Shown: positions 47,252-56,406, counted from the first letter of the stretch. The stretch: DNA of 64,000 bases from Lichenicoccus sp965276875 (GCF_965276875.1 NZ_OZ255701.1:1984001-2048000); one strand, 5' to 3'. The notes: generated from the letters alone by a model not told the origin. Program-made: numbers and translations.

Positions 47252-47637
47252 CGCACGTTATCCAGCAGCTCGAAGGCTCAGGACCGTTGAGGGCCTTGTT
47301 CATAAACCGTTGAGGACCTTGCTTATAACAAGCTTGATCACTTGCGGAGAGGTTCTCTGGCTATGCCAGCGTGCCACCGCAAAGCGATCTCTATCATCTA
47401 CGGCGAGCGCGACATTCTGGCCCACCTCGATGGTGCCCGCGTCGCCTCGGATGCCGAGATCCTACTAGCGAGTTTGCGGCACCCAAGATCGATCGGACCT
47501 ACGCCTCGCCAAGCTTCGCACGCATGCCGGCACCCCGGTTTAGCTAGGCCCAACATGAGACACCTGGCTCTTGGCCATAACTTTGGTTGATTTTTTGCAG
47601 AAAACAGCCAAATATGCGTAGATAAAGGGGGCTGGCA
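47252..47637 (+). other. 386-base non-coding stretch at the left edge of the AT-rich island
   Basis: Composition moves from GC-rich to AT-rich across this interval. It contains the tandem 23-base repeats at 47283-47328. No credible protein frame or RNA gene is seen. It probably carries the promoter of the following ATPase gene and the left junction of the island. Confidence 0.5.
47283..47328 (+). repeat. Two adjacent imperfect 23-base direct repeats
   Basis: ACCGTTGAGGGCCTTGTTCA(TAA) at 47283-47305 and ACCGTTGAGGACCTTGCTTA(TAA) at 47306-47328 differ at three positions. They lie 31 bases after the galM stop at the point where composition changes, so they may be an insertion-related repeat. 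Confidence 0.75.
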
Positions 47638-48972
47638 ATGCTAATTGAGTTTTCCGTTTGCAACTTTAGGTCCGTTGTAGAACGTCAGACGCTCTCAATG
47701 GTCGCCGGATCCTCCAAATCTGTGAGAGGAGCGCATAGCCACGAGACCGGAATTTCAGCCATTCCGCGGCTGCTAAAGGCGGCAGCAATCCTGGGACCAA
47801 ACGGCGCTGGGAAGTCGACGTTGGTGAGCGCTATGTACTTCATGAGACAGTTCGTTGTCTCTTCAGCCAGAGACTCCCAAGAAGGAGAGGAAATCGGGGT
47901 AGAGCCGTTCCTCTTCTCTCAAACAACTGTTGATAAGCCCTCGACTTTCGAAGCAATTTTCATCGAAAATGGTACTAGATATCAATATGGATTTTCAGCC
48001 ACCAAGAGTCTTGTTGTAAAAGAATGGCTATATGCCACACCCGCAGGAAAGAAGTCACAAAAGTGGTTTGAGAGAGACTATGATTTTAAGGGAAAACGCC
48101 ATGTAATTTCTGTTAGTCAGTCCGTGAAGGGCGAAAAAGAGGTTTGGAAAAAGTCCACAAGGGACAACGCGCTATTCTTGTCCGTCGCGGTACAACTTAA
48201 GGCTGAAACCTTCCTGGAGCCATTTGACTGGTTTAGGAAAAGGTTGAGGGTTGTGAAATCCAGTCAGCGTCTTCACGAAGGCTACAGTGCCGCCAAATGC
48301 GCCGAGGACGACAAGGATAAGGTCCTAAGTTTTTTGCAGACTGTGGATGTAAACATATCCGACATAAAGGTAAGTGAGAAAGATGTTGGAGATATGCTTA
48401 CTCAGCTTCCTTTGTATATTAGGGAACCATTGATAAAGGGCATGTCGAGTACAAAGCGGGCCGGCAAAACGTCACAAGTCTATCTTGGCCACACGGCTGA
48501 GGGAGGAGAGACAGTATTTCTTCCGTTAGCCGAAGAGTCTGATGGGACAAAAGTTCTCTTCGCGTTATCCGGGCCGTGGCTTGATGTCTTGGCGAATGGT
48601 AGAATTCTGGTAGTCGATGAACTTCACAACAGTTTGCATCCACTCGCGTTTGAATTCCTGATCACACTGTTCCAGGATCTTAAATGGAACGAGAAGTTTG
48701 CCCAAATTGTATTTACGACTCATGAGACGCACTTTATGTCTCAAGACACCATCATACACAGAGATGGGATATGGCTAGCTAAATTAGATGGGTTTCGCGG
48801 AACCAAAATAACACCGCTGTCGGACTTTCAAGCTCGAATAGGAGAAGCGTTTGACCGTGGATATTTGGGCGGGCGCTATGGCTCCATTCCGAGAATACGT
48901 GGTCGCAGCGCCCAAGAGGAAGTTAAAGAGACTAAGGCTGGGGCCGAAGTTTTATCTGAAGGCGAGAGATGA
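47638..48972 (+). CDS. AAA ATPase of an AbiL-type defence pair (AbiLi-like)
   Basis: 444 residues. ABC/SMC-type ATPase with Walker A GPNGAGKS (53-60), Walker B near residue 325 (ILVVDELHNSLHPLAF), and a switch His in VFTTHETHFMSQD; the middle 200 residues are a charged helical insertion. Together with the downstream RloB protein it matches AbiL (AbiLi ATPase + AbiLii), an abortive-infection type system; RloA/RloB-type pairs are the same architecture. Codon usage is far more AT-rich than the flanks, a sign of horizontal acquisition. It overlaps the next gene by ATGA. Confidence 0.82.
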   Translation: MLIEFSVCNFRSVVERQTLSMVAGSSKSVRGAHSHETGISAIPRLLKAAAILGPNGAGKSTLVSAMYFMRQFVVSSARDSQEGEEIGVEPFLFSQTTVDKPSTFEAIFIENGTRYQYGFSATKSLVVKEWLYATPAGKKSQKWFERDYDFKGKRHVISVSQSVKGEKEVWKKSTRDNALFLSVAVQLKAETFLEPFDWFRKRLRVVKSSQRLHEGYSAAKCAEDDKDKVLSFLQTVDVNISDIKVSEKDVGDMLTQLPLYIREPLIKGMSSTKRAGKTSQVYLGHTAEGGETVFLPLAEESDGTKVLFALSGPWLDVLANGRILVVDELHNSLHPLAFEFLITLFQDLKWNEKFAQIVFTTHETHFMSQDTIIHRDGIWLAKLDGFRGTKITPLSDFQARIGEAFDRGYLGGRYGSIPRIRGRSAQEEVKETKAGAEVLSEGER

Positions 48973-49619
48973 AAAGTCGAGTCAGATCGGCTCAAAGCCT
49001 TGCCCGCCGAAAACCCGCAAGGAAGAGCCGCGATCGTGTCCTTATCGTTTGCGAAGGTGAGAAGACCGAACCCTTATACCTGGAGGACCTCATTTACTCG
49101 ATTGGGCTCACTAGCGCCGACGTAAAGATATGTGGAGCTGAATGTGGCTCAGATCCTAAAAGCATTTATCTCTATGCTATGGAGACGTTCAGAAAAGATG
49201 GCGATTATGATGTTGTATTTTGTGTATTTGATAGGGATAAACATACCACCTTTGACTGGGCATGCCGCCGTATAAAAGAGACCGTACTCCCAGATTCGAA
49301 AAAAATGACATGTATTAAGTCTATTCCTTGCTTTGAGTACTGGATAATTATTCACTTCAGCGATACGAGCGCCCCGATAATAGCAACGGGAGGTCAGAGC
49401 TCGGGTCAGAAGGCAGTTTCCGAGGTCAAGAAATATCTCCCTTGGTACGGGAAGGGAGCTCCAGGAGTTTACGCCGCTACAAAGGAAAAACTTCCGAAAG
49501 CGTTAACCAGGTCAAGGTTGATCTCGAATGAGGCCCTGAAGTCAGGTTCAGAGAATCCGATGACCCTTCTTCATGAATTGATAGAACACTTGTTTGAAAT
49601 GGTAAAAACAGAGGTTTAA
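48969..49619 (+). CDS. RloB-family TOPRIM-like protein (AbiLii-like)
   Basis: 216 residues. A basic N-terminus, then VLIVCEGEKTEPLYLEDL with Glu29, VVFCVFDRDKH with Asp88/Asp90, and the family signature SIPCFEYWIIIHF. This is the RloB domain (TOPRIM-like nuclease fold), the effector partner of an ABC-type ATPase. It is translated from ATG inside the ATPase stop (ATGA). The acidic triad is intact, so it is expected to be catalytic on nucleic acid (inference). Confidence 0.88.
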   Translation: MKSRVRSAQSLARRKPARKSRDRVLIVCEGEKTEPLYLEDLIYSIGLTSADVKICGAECGSDPKSIYLYAMETFRKDGDYDVVFCVFDRDKHTTFDWACRRIKETVLPDSKKMTCIKSIPCFEYWIIIHFSDTSAPIIATGGQSSGQKAVSEVKKYLPWYGKGAPGVYAATKEKLPKALTRSRLISNEALKSGSENPMTLLHELIEHLFEMVKTEV

Positions 49620-49780
49620 CCTAGAAGGATTTGGGCATTCAAGCAATGAGATGTCTTCCCGACCGTGACACGAACATGGGCGCATGAACAAGGCTTGAAC
49701 GATCTATCATCACAACAATGCAGAGGCACGACGCGGTGCCGCGCCGATGCAAGTGGGTCAGTTTCGTGTTAGAAATTATA

Positions 49781-50056
49781 CAGGGACGTTTCGTACCACA
49801 ATTTGCCGGGAAACAGGATGGCGAATGGCCTCGCGTTTGATGGGCATGCAATGAACGCGGCATGCCGCATGTCCCGCTTGGAACTGTTGTGGAGGTGACA
49901 TCTCTTCATTTGGACGACTCGACCATCAGTGTCGAAGTCACTGATCGAGGTCCGTATGTGATCGGGCGGATCATTGACCTTACGCCAACTACATTCCAGG
50001 CATTTACCGGCAGCCTCGATGTGGGCGTCGTGCAGGTCAAAGTGCAGGTTCCGTGA
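49781..50056 (+). pseudogene. RlpA-like double-psi beta-barrel gene, frameshifted
   Basis: Pieces in alternating frames give an RlpA-type domain: QFAGKQ (frame of 49802), ANGLAFDGHAMNAACR (next frame), then VPLGTVVEVTS...VEVTDRGPYVIGRIIDLTP in the first frame again to the stop at 50056. The residue order matches RlpA septal/lytic transglycosylase domains, including the catalytic DRGP region. Two compensating indels, near 49817 and 49868, break it. No signal peptide is apparent. The last 64 codons alone form an open frame and may still be translated. Confidence 0.6.
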
Positions 50057-50484
50057 CCAGGGCTTTGCTGATCGTTTTTACTCTGGCCGCTCTTTGTCCC
50101 TTTGCATACGCAAAGCGCCTGCCACTCTTCGCCATAACATTTCCGAACATGGCGAAGCATTCGTCTCTGATGGGGTTTGAACTCACTATCGTTTCCGGCC
50201 GCGTTGCTGCGTTGCGCGACTGTCCTGCAGGCTGGCAAATCGAGGTGGATAACGACGCGGCGTGGCATGCCACCATCAGAGCCCACGCAACAGTTGGGGC
50301 GGCGGCACTCGACGCAAGTGCGCTTCGATCGCTCGTGCTATTCTCACCTGCTCCGGCCGCCGTCACCAGTATGGTCGCTGGGAAGTTCTCCGTCGCCGGC
50401 ATTGTAACAGTCATGCGCGACGGTAATCTGACGCAGCTCCCGCTCAATGGTCTGCGTTTATTGGCTGTGAGCAGACACCCGTAG
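50053..50484 (+). CDS. Small secreted protein, unknown function
   Basis: 143 residues from GTG 50053 overlapping the RlpA-like stop (GTGA), so originally coupled. A clear signal peptide (MTRALLIVFTLAALCPFAYA, cleavage after AYA) precedes a beta-rich mature part with two tryptophans (GWQIEVDNDAAWHATI). No family recognised. Association with an RlpA-like gene suggests a cell-envelope role (inference). Confidence 0.65.
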   Translation: MTRALLIVFTLAALCPFAYAKRLPLFAITFPNMAKHSSLMGFELTIVSGRVAALRDCPAGWQIEVDNDAAWHATIRAHATVGAAALDASALRSLVLFSPAPAAVTSMVAGKFSVAGIVTVMRDGNLTQLPLNGLRLLAVSRHP

Positions 50485-50511
50485 GTGCATACGCGGCGAC
50501 GGAAAGCTGGC

Positions 50512-51702
50512 TCAGTGCAGCACAGACGCGATCCGCTCGGCTGCCCAGTCGACCTCGTCCGCGGTGATCACCAGCGGTGGGGCGAAGCGGATGATGTGGT
50601 CGTGGGTTTCCTTGGCGAGCAGGCCCCGCTTGCGTAGCGCCTCGACGTAGCGGCGGGCGCCCCCGGCTTCGGGGTGCAGTTCGACGGCCAGCATCAGGCC
50701 GCGGCCGCGCACCTCGCGCACGATGTTGCCTTCGAGGTTTTGCAGGTGGGAGAGGAAGCGCGTGCCCATCGCGGCTGCGTTCTCGATCATGCCTTCCTCG
50801 ACCAGCACGCGCAGCGAGGCGCGGGCGACGGCGCAGGCGAGCGGGTTGCCGCCGAAGGTGCTGCCATGCTGGCCCGGTTGCAGGAGGCCGAGCACGTCGC
50901 TGTTCGAGAGCACTGCCGAGACGGGATAGAAGCCGCCGCCGAGTGCCTTGCCGACGAGGGTGAGGTCGGCCTCGATGCCTTCATGCTCCTCGGCCAGCAA
51001 CCGGCCGGTGCGGCCGAGGCCGGTCTGGATTTCGTCGAGTATGAGCATGATGGTGTTGGCCGTGCACAGCGCGCGGGCGCGGGCGAGATAGCCTGCCGGC
51101 GGGATGATGACCCCCGCCTCGCCCTGGATCGGCTCGACCAGGAAGGCGGCGGTGTTGGGGGTGATGGCGGCTTGCAGGGCGTCGGCATCGCCGAACGGCA
51201 CGATCCTGAAGCCGGGCAGGAACGGGCCAAATTCGTCGCGCGAGCCGGGATCGGTCGAGAACGAGATGATGCCGAGCGTGCGGCCGTGGAAGTTGTCAGC
51301 GCAGACGATGATCTCGGCGCGGTCTCGCGGCACACCCTTGACCTGGTAGGCCCATTTGCGCACGGCCTTGATCGCGGTCTCGACCGCCTCGGCGCCGCTG
51401 TTCATCGGCAGCACCTTGTGGGATTTGGTGAGGCGGGCCAGGTCCTCATAGAACAGCGCGAGCTGGTCGTTGCGAAAGGCGCGCGAGGTCAGTGCGAGCC
51501 GGCCGGCCTGGCGGGTCAGGGCGGCGAGGATCTTCGGGTGGCAATGCCCCTGATTGACCGCGGAATAGGCGGCGAGACAATCCAGGTAGCGATTGCCGTC
51601 GACGTCGGTGACCCAGACGCCGCGGCCCTCGGTCAGCACCACGTCGAGCGGCTTATAGGTGTTCGCACCAAGGCGGCGTTCGATCTCGAGGAAGTCGGTC
51701 AT
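50512..51702 (-). CDS. rocD: Ornithine aminotransferase
   Basis: 396 residues, class III PLP aminotransferase. Cofactor pocket motifs: MNSGAEAVETAIKAVRKW, LILDEIQTGLGRTG, TLVGKALGGGFYPVSA with the Schiff-base Lys, and GQHGSTFGGNPLACAVA. Wording is that of RocD (ornithine to glutamate semialdehyde). Its start overlaps the arginase stop (ATGA), so arginine is degraded through urea and ornithine in one operon. Confidence 0.95.
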   Translation of the reverse strand: MTDFLEIERRLGANTYKPLDVVLTEGRGVWVTDVDGNRYLDCLAAYSAVNQGHCHPKILAALTRQAGRLALTSRAFRNDQLALFYEDLARLTKSHKVLPMNSGAEAVETAIKAVRKWAYQVKGVPRDRAEIIVCADNFHGRTLGIISFSTDPGSRDEFGPFLPGFRIVPFGDADALQAAITPNTAAFLVEPIQGEAGVIIPPAGYLARARALCTANTIMLILDEIQTGLGRTGRLLAEEHEGIEADLTLVGKALGGGFYPVSAVLSNSDVLGLLQPGQHGSTFGGNPLACAVARASLRVLVEEGMIENAAAMGTRFLSHLQNLEGNIVREVRGRGLMLAVELHPEAGGARRYVEALRKRGLLAKETHDHIIRFAPPLVITADEVDWAAERIASVLH

Positions 51703-52694
51703 GACGCCGTGCCGGGATCGACGGCGAGCGTGCGTGCCGCCGGACGGTCGAGCACGACCCGTCCGAACAGGCTGGCGAGGAGTTCGGTCAGCAGGCGCGC
51801 GGTGCGGCCACGCTCGTCCAGGAACGGGTTCAGCTCCACCATGTCGACCGAGCCGACCAGGCCACTCTCATGCAGCAGTTCCATGATCAGGTGCGCCTCG
51901 CGTGTGGTGGCCCCGCCGGGCACCGCGACTCCGACGCCGGGGGCCAGGGTCGGATCGAGCAGGTCGGCGTCGAAGCTGACATGCAGATGCACGTTCGGGC
52001 CGGCGGCCAGGGCTGCCAGCAGGGCGCGGAGCGGGGCCGCGACGCCGGCCTCGTCGATGGCGCGCATCTCCGTGCAGTGGATGCCGGTCGCGGACAGGCG
52101 GCGCCGCTCCTCGCGATCAACCGAGCGCAGACCGAACAAATGCAGCGCCTGGTATCGCAGAGGCGTGAATTCGCCGGGATTGAACAGGGCCTGCAGCGAC
52201 GGGTCGCCGGTCAGGAACGCCGTCGGCATGCCGTGCATGTTGCCGCTGGGGCTGCTGTGCGGCGCGTTGAAGTCGGCATGTGCGTCGACCCAGAGCACGG
52301 CGAGCTCGCGGCCTCGGGCGCGGCAATGCCGGGCGATGCCGGCGATGGTGCCGAAGGCGAGCGCATGGTCGCCGCCGAGGAACACCGGCACACCGCCGGC
52401 CTGCGCGAGGGCGAAGGCCTCGTCCGCCAGCCGGCGGCTCCAGGCCCGCACCTCGGGGAAATTGCGCGTGCCCGGCGGGCTGGCCGCGTCCGCGTCGACG
52501 TGCGGGGCGGCCACGTCGCCATGATCGCGGACCTCGTGGCCGAGATCGCGCAGCGCCTCGATCAGCCCGGCGGTGCGGAACGCGGCCGGACCCATGCCGG
52601 TGCCGCGCACGCCGAGCCCGCACTCCAGCGGGCAGCCGAGGATGCGTATGGTTTGCGTGTTCAGGGGAGCGGGCGGCGACAGGCTGTCTGGCAT
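51699..52694 (-). CDS. rocF: Arginase
   Basis: 331 residues from ATG 52694 (a start four codons upstream is possible). Mn-binding motifs are intact: FLGGDHALAFG, LWVDAHADFN and VSFDADLLDP, plus the C-terminal VDMVELNPFLDE. It hydrolyses arginine to ornithine and urea. Coupled to rocD by a 4-base overlap; a divergent Lrp/AsnC regulator starts 105 bases away. Confidence 0.94.
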   Translation of the reverse strand: MPDSLSPPAPLNTQTIRILGCPLECGLGVRGTGMGPAAFRTAGLIEALRDLGHEVRDHGDVAAPHVDADAASPPGTRNFPEVRAWSRRLADEAFALAQAGGVPVFLGGDHALAFGTIAGIARHCRARGRELAVLWVDAHADFNAPHSSPSGNMHGMPTAFLTGDPSLQALFNPGEFTPLRYQALHLFGLRSVDREERRRLSATGIHCTEMRAIDEAGVAAPLRALLAALAAGPNVHLHVSFDADLLDPTLAPGVGVAVPGGATTREAHLIMELLHESGLVGSVDMVELNPFLDERGRTARLLTELLASLFGRVVLDRPAARTLAVDPGTAS

Positions 52695-52799
52695 GGACAG
52701 CAGCATGGGATTTGCGCCGTCAGGGCGCCATCCGGCAATCTGTCACAAAGTGGCAGGATTCTGGCATATCGACAGGGTCGGCTGACGATAAGGCATGGC

Positions 52800-53219
52800 A
52801 TGGACGAACTCGACCAGCGGCTGATCCGACTGCTGCGGCAGGATGCGCGCCTGCCCGCGGCGACGCTGGCGGCGCGGCTCGGCACGTCGCGCGGCACGGT
52901 GCAGAACCGGATCGACCGCATGCGTGCGGACGGCGTGCTGCTGGGCTTTACCGTGCGCATGCGCGGCGACCTTGAGGAAGGCGGCGTGCGCGCGATCTGC
53001 GCGCTGGAGGTGCGGTCGGCTGACACAGCGTCGGTGATTGCGGCGCTGCGGCGGATGCCGGAACTGGGCCGGATCTATGCCACCAACGGGCGGTGGGATC
53101 TGGTGGCGCACATCAATGCGGACAGCCTGGCGGCACTCGACCGCTGCCTGCAAGCCATACGCACCCTGCGCGCGGTCGGGCAGTCGGAAACCAGCATCCT
53201 GCTCTCGGAGGTGAAGTGA
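52800..53219 (+). CDS. Lrp/AsnC family regulator
   Basis: 139 residues from ATG 52800 (MDELDQRLIRLLRQDARLPA). N-terminal HTH (AATLAARLGTSRGTVQNRID) and RAM ligand domain with two-state glycine motifs. Divergent from rocF-rocD, so it probably activates arginine breakdown in response to arginine or ornithine (context inference). Confidence 0.92.
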   Translation: MDELDQRLIRLLRQDARLPAATLAARLGTSRGTVQNRIDRMRADGVLLGFTVRMRGDLEEGGVRAICALEVRSADTASVIAALRRMPELGRIYATNGRWDLVAHINADSLAALDRCLQAIRTLRAVGQSETSILLSEVK

Positions 53220-53320
53220 ACGGCGACAAGGCAAAGCAGCATCGACGTCGCGCATAAATCCGCATAGATCGCAGCACCGAAGCCGTCTACCGATGGGTGC
53301 AGGGGCGCCGGAGAACCACA

Positions 53321-54937
53321 ATGAGCCAATCGCAATCGGCCGCCTTCCTGGGCGTCGATGTCGGCAGCACCAGCGCGCGCGCCGGCGTGTTTACGTCGGA
53401 TGGGCGCGCACTTGGCCGCCATGTCGAGCCGATCCAAACCTGGCGCCCGCACCCTGATCATGTCGAACAATCCAGCGACGATATCTGGCGCGCCGTTTGC
53501 GCCTGCGTGCGCGAGGCGGTGGCCAACAGCGGCGACGTGCGGATCGCGGGGATCGGCTTTGATGCCACGTGTTCGCTGGTGGCACTTGATGCGCAGGGCA
53601 GCCCGGTTAGCGTCGGCGGCGAGGATATACAAAACGTCATCGTCTGGATGGATCACCGCGCCGAGGCGCAGGCGGCGCGCATCAACGCCGGCGACCATGC
53701 GGTGCTGCGCTATGTGGGCGGCCGCGTCTCGCTGGAGATGCAGACACCAAAGCTGCTCTGGCTGCGCGAGAACCGGCCGCAAGCCTGGCAGCGCGCCGCG
53801 TTGTTCTTCGATCTGCCGGACTTCCTGACCTGGCGGGCCACCGGCTCGGACGCCCGTTCGCTCTGCTCCACGGTCTGCAAATGGACCTATCTCGGCCACG
53901 AGCACCGCTGGGACGAGGAGTACTTCCGCGCAATCGGGCTGGGCGATCTCGCGGATGAAGGCTTCGCGCGCATCGGCCGCACGGTGCTGCCAATCGCGGC
54001 ACCGCAGGGCGGCGGGCTGGATGGCCGCGCGGCGGCGGAGTTCGGACTGCCGCCCGGCATCCCTGTCGGCACGTCGGCGATCGACGCGCATGCCGGCGGC
54101 ATCGGCACCGTTGGCGCGACCCTGGAGGGCGGCGCCGTGGAGTTCGACCGGCGTCTGGCGCTTGTCGGGGGCACCTCGAGCTGTCACATGGCGGTCTCCG
54201 CGGGGCCGCGCTTCGTGCCCGGGATCTGGGGGCCATATTTCTCCGCCATGGTGCCGGACATGTGGCTCAACGAGGCCGGGCAATCCGCCGTCGGCAGCCT
54301 GGTCGACCATGTCGTGCAGACCCACGCCGCCTATCCGGCGCTAGCCGAAGCCGGTGGATCGATCTTCGATACGCTCAACGACCGGATCGAGCGTTTGGCG
54401 CAAGGGATGCCGGCACAGCTGACCGCCGGCCTGCACGTCGATCCGGACTTCCACGGCAACCGCTCGCCGCGCGCGGATTCGAGCCTGCGCGGCATGATCT
54501 CCGGCCTGAGCCTGTCGGCGGGACCCGACGATCTCGCCCGCCTCTATCTCGCCACCCTGCAATCCCTGGCCTACGGCACCCGGCACATCATCGAGACGCT
54601 GAACGACACCGGCTACCGCATCGACACCATCCTCGCGTCGGGGGGATTCACCCGCAATCCGGTGTTCCTGCGCGAGCACGCCGACGCCACCGGTTGCCGC
54701 ATCGTGCTGCCGGAGGAACCCGAGGCGGTGCTGCTCGGGGCTGCCATCCTCGGCGCCGTCGCCGCCGGTGCGCATGCCACGGTGCAGGACGGCATGGCGG
54801 CGATGACCCGGGCCGGACGGATCATCGAACCTGACCCGCGCTGCCGCGATTTCCACGATGCCAAATACGCCGTCTTTCAGAAGATGACCGAAGACCAGCT
54901 CGCCTATCGCAAGCTGATGCAGCCGGCGCATGGCTGA
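53321..54937 (+). CDS. FGGY carbohydrate kinase, D-ribulokinase type
   Basis: 538 residues from ATG 53321 with GGAG 8 bases upstream. The FGGY fold: FLGVDVGSTSARAGVF phosphate-binding start, GIGFDATCSLVALD and NVIVWMDHRAEAQA, FFDLPDFLTWRATG, and the ATP-binding region TILASGGFTRNPVFL. The sequence style is that of the YpCarbK/D-ribulose kinase subgroup rather than xylulokinase or glycerol kinase. It would phosphorylate D-ribulose or a related pentulose; transport genes are not adjacent. Confidence 0.9.
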   Translation: MSQSQSAAFLGVDVGSTSARAGVFTSDGRALGRHVEPIQTWRPHPDHVEQSSDDIWRAVCACVREAVANSGDVRIAGIGFDATCSLVALDAQGSPVSVGGEDIQNVIVWMDHRAEAQAARINAGDHAVLRYVGGRVSLEMQTPKLLWLRENRPQAWQRAALFFDLPDFLTWRATGSDARSLCSTVCKWTYLGHEHRWDEEYFRAIGLGDLADEGFARIGRTVLPIAAPQGGGLDGRAAAEFGLPPGIPVGTSAIDAHAGGIGTVGATLEGGAVEFDRRLALVGGTSSCHMAVSAGPRFVPGIWGPYFSAMVPDMWLNEAGQSAVGSLVDHVVQTHAAYPALAEAGGSIFDTLNDRIERLAQGMPAQLTAGLHVDPDFHGNRSPRADSSLRGMISGLSLSAGPDDLARLYLATLQSLAYGTRHIIETLNDTGYRIDTILASGGFTRNPVFLREHADATGCRIVLPEEPEAVLLGAAILGAVAAGAHATVQDGMAAMTRAGRIIEPDPRCRDFHDAKYAVFQKMTEDQLAYRKLMQPAHG

Positions 54938-54994
54938 TGCCCGCGAATATGGCGATTTCATATTGGTTACGTTATGATATGATGCTTAAACACA

Positions 54995-55234
54995 ATGAAA
55001 TCGTGGACGGTCAACCGCAGCAGACGGAGTGCCTCAGTGCCGCTGATCCAGTGTCATCTCGATGATGACGTCGTCAGGAGATTGTCGGTTTTCGCGCGTT
55101 TGAACGACCGCGAACCGAACGAGCTTGCTGCGAGCTGGATCACCGAGGCCGCCCGCAAGGCGATCCCGTGCGCGCTGGGCATCCCCGTCGAGTCCGAGCA
55201 CCGGCTGCTCTGGGACGCGCCGGAGCCTCGCTAG
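54995..55234 (+). CDS. Small ribbon-helix-helix-like protein, hypothetical
   Basis: 79 residues from ATG 54995; an internal GTG at 55037 with GGAG upstream is an alternative start giving 65 residues. The core PLIQCHLDDDVVRRLSVFAR and LNDREPNELAASWITEAARK has the strand-helix-helix spacing of CopG/MetJ-type DNA-binding proteins. It overlaps the 3' end of the convergent HxlR gene by 4 bases. The AT-rich run at 54950-54990 (TTATGATATGAT region) is probably its promoter. No partner toxin is seen. Confidence 0.55.
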   Translation: MKSWTVNRSRRSASVPLIQCHLDDDVVRRLSVFARLNDREPNELAASWITEAARKAIPCALGIPVESEHRLLWDAPEPR

Positions 55235-55575
55235 AGGCGCTGGATCGCATCGACGCGGCCTCGGTTTGCATCGCCCCAGGCACAGAGCGGCATCAGCGCG
55301 GTCGCCAGCGTCCGCCCGAACTCGGTCATCGCGTAATCGACGCGCGGCGGGACCTTCCGATAGTCCGTGCGGCTGAGGATACCGTCGCGCTCCAACTCCC
55401 TCAGATGCTGGATCAGGACCTTTTCACTGATGCCGTGAACGAGCCGGCGCAACTCACCGAAGCGCCGAGGACCGCTGCCAAGATGGAACAGGATCAGCGG
55501 CTTCCATTTGCCTCCGACGACAGCCAGCGCCACGTCAAGGCCGCACGCGACATCATGCTGCGCGATTGCCATCAT
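55231..55575 (-). CDS. HxlR family transcriptional regulator
   Basis: 114 residues, a winged helix of the HxlR/MarR-like type: GLDVALAVVGGKWKPLILFH, the FGELRRLVHGISEKVLIQHL recognition region and RKVPPRVDYAMTEFG wing. Divergent from the SDR gene, with an 81-base gap, so it most likely controls that enzyme in response to an aldehyde or redox signal (inference). Confidence 0.92.
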   Translation of the reverse strand: MMAIAQHDVACGLDVALAVVGGKWKPLILFHLGSGPRRFGELRRLVHGISEKVLIQHLRELERDGILSRTDYRKVPPRVDYAMTEFGRTLATALMPLCAWGDANRGRVDAIQRL

Positions 55576-55656
55576 TCGATACTTACTTCCAGGTAGGTTC
55601 TAGACGACTAGAAAGCAGGTGCCTACCTCCCTGGTATCGGACTGGAGGACATTCTT

Positions 55657-56406
55657 ATGGGAAGACTTGAAGGCAAGGTTGCTGTTGTGACCGGCGCGAA
55701 CAGCGGCATCGGTCTCGCGACGGCAAAACTTTTTGCCCGCGAGGGGGCGCGTCTGTTCATCACCGGTCGCCGGCTGGCCGAACTCGACAGTGCCGCAAGC
55801 GAGATCGGCGGCACGGTGCGCGCGGTGCAAGGCGACGTATCGAACCTGGCCGACCTTGATCGGCTCTATGACATCATCCGCGCGGAGGCAGGCATGATCG
55901 ATGTGCTGTTTGCGAACGCGGGTGGCGGCGCATTCGCCCGATTGGACGAGATCACCGAAGATCATTACGACCGTACCTTCGCGACCAATGTGAAAGGCAC
56001 ATTGTTCACTGTCCAAAAGGCACTGCCGCTGCTGCGTGACGGAAGTTCGATCATTCTGACGGGCTCCACCGCCGCGAACATGGGCGTGCCGGCGTTTAGC
56101 GTCTACAGTGCGACGAAAGCAGCGATCCGCAGCTTCGCGCGTGGCTGGATCATTGAGCTGGCGCCTCGCCGTATCCGGGTCAATGTGCTGGTGCCCGGCG
56201 CCACCTCGACACCAGGATGGCACGATCTGGCGTCATCACAGGGACAGAGCGAGCAGATGCTGGAGATGACCAAGGCCGTGACACCGCTCGGCCGTCTCGG
56301 CACGCCAGACGAGACCGCTCAGGCCGCGCTGTTTCTCGCCTCCGACGAGAGCAGCTTCGTCAATGGCAGCGAGCTCTTCGTGGATGGCGGCTCGGGTCAG
56401 ATCTGA
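55657..56406 (+). CDS. Short-chain dehydrogenase/reductase
   Basis: 249 residues, classical SDR. Cofactor motif VVTGANSGIGLATAKLF, NAG motif as FANAGGGAF, catalytic Ser in ILTGSTAANMG and YSATKAAIRS with Tyr and Lys. The Arg after the second strand (GRRLAEL) suggests NADPH preference. Substrate unknown; likely regulated by the divergent HxlR protein. Confidence 0.93.
   Translation: MGRLEGKVAVVTGANSGIGLATAKLFAREGARLFITGRRLAELDSAASEIGGTVRAVQGDVSNLADLDRLYDIIRAEAGMIDVLFANAGGGAFARLDEITEDHYDRTFATNVKGTLFTVQKALPLLRDGSSIILTGSTAANMGVPAFSVYSATKAAIRSFARGWIIELAPRRIRVNVLVPGATSTPGWHDLASSQGQSEQMLEMTKAVTPLGRLGTPDETAQAALFLASDESSFVNGSELFVDGGSGQI

Noticed and set aside
47342..47590. 82-codon frame between galM and the ATPase gene
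   Set aside because: No ribosome site and no family features; lies in the composition-shift zone.
47638..49619. PARIS (AriA-AriB) as an alternative identity
   Set aside because: The second protein has the RloB signature SIPCFEYWIIIHF and not the AriB/DUF4435 pattern, so AbiL/RloAB-type fits better.
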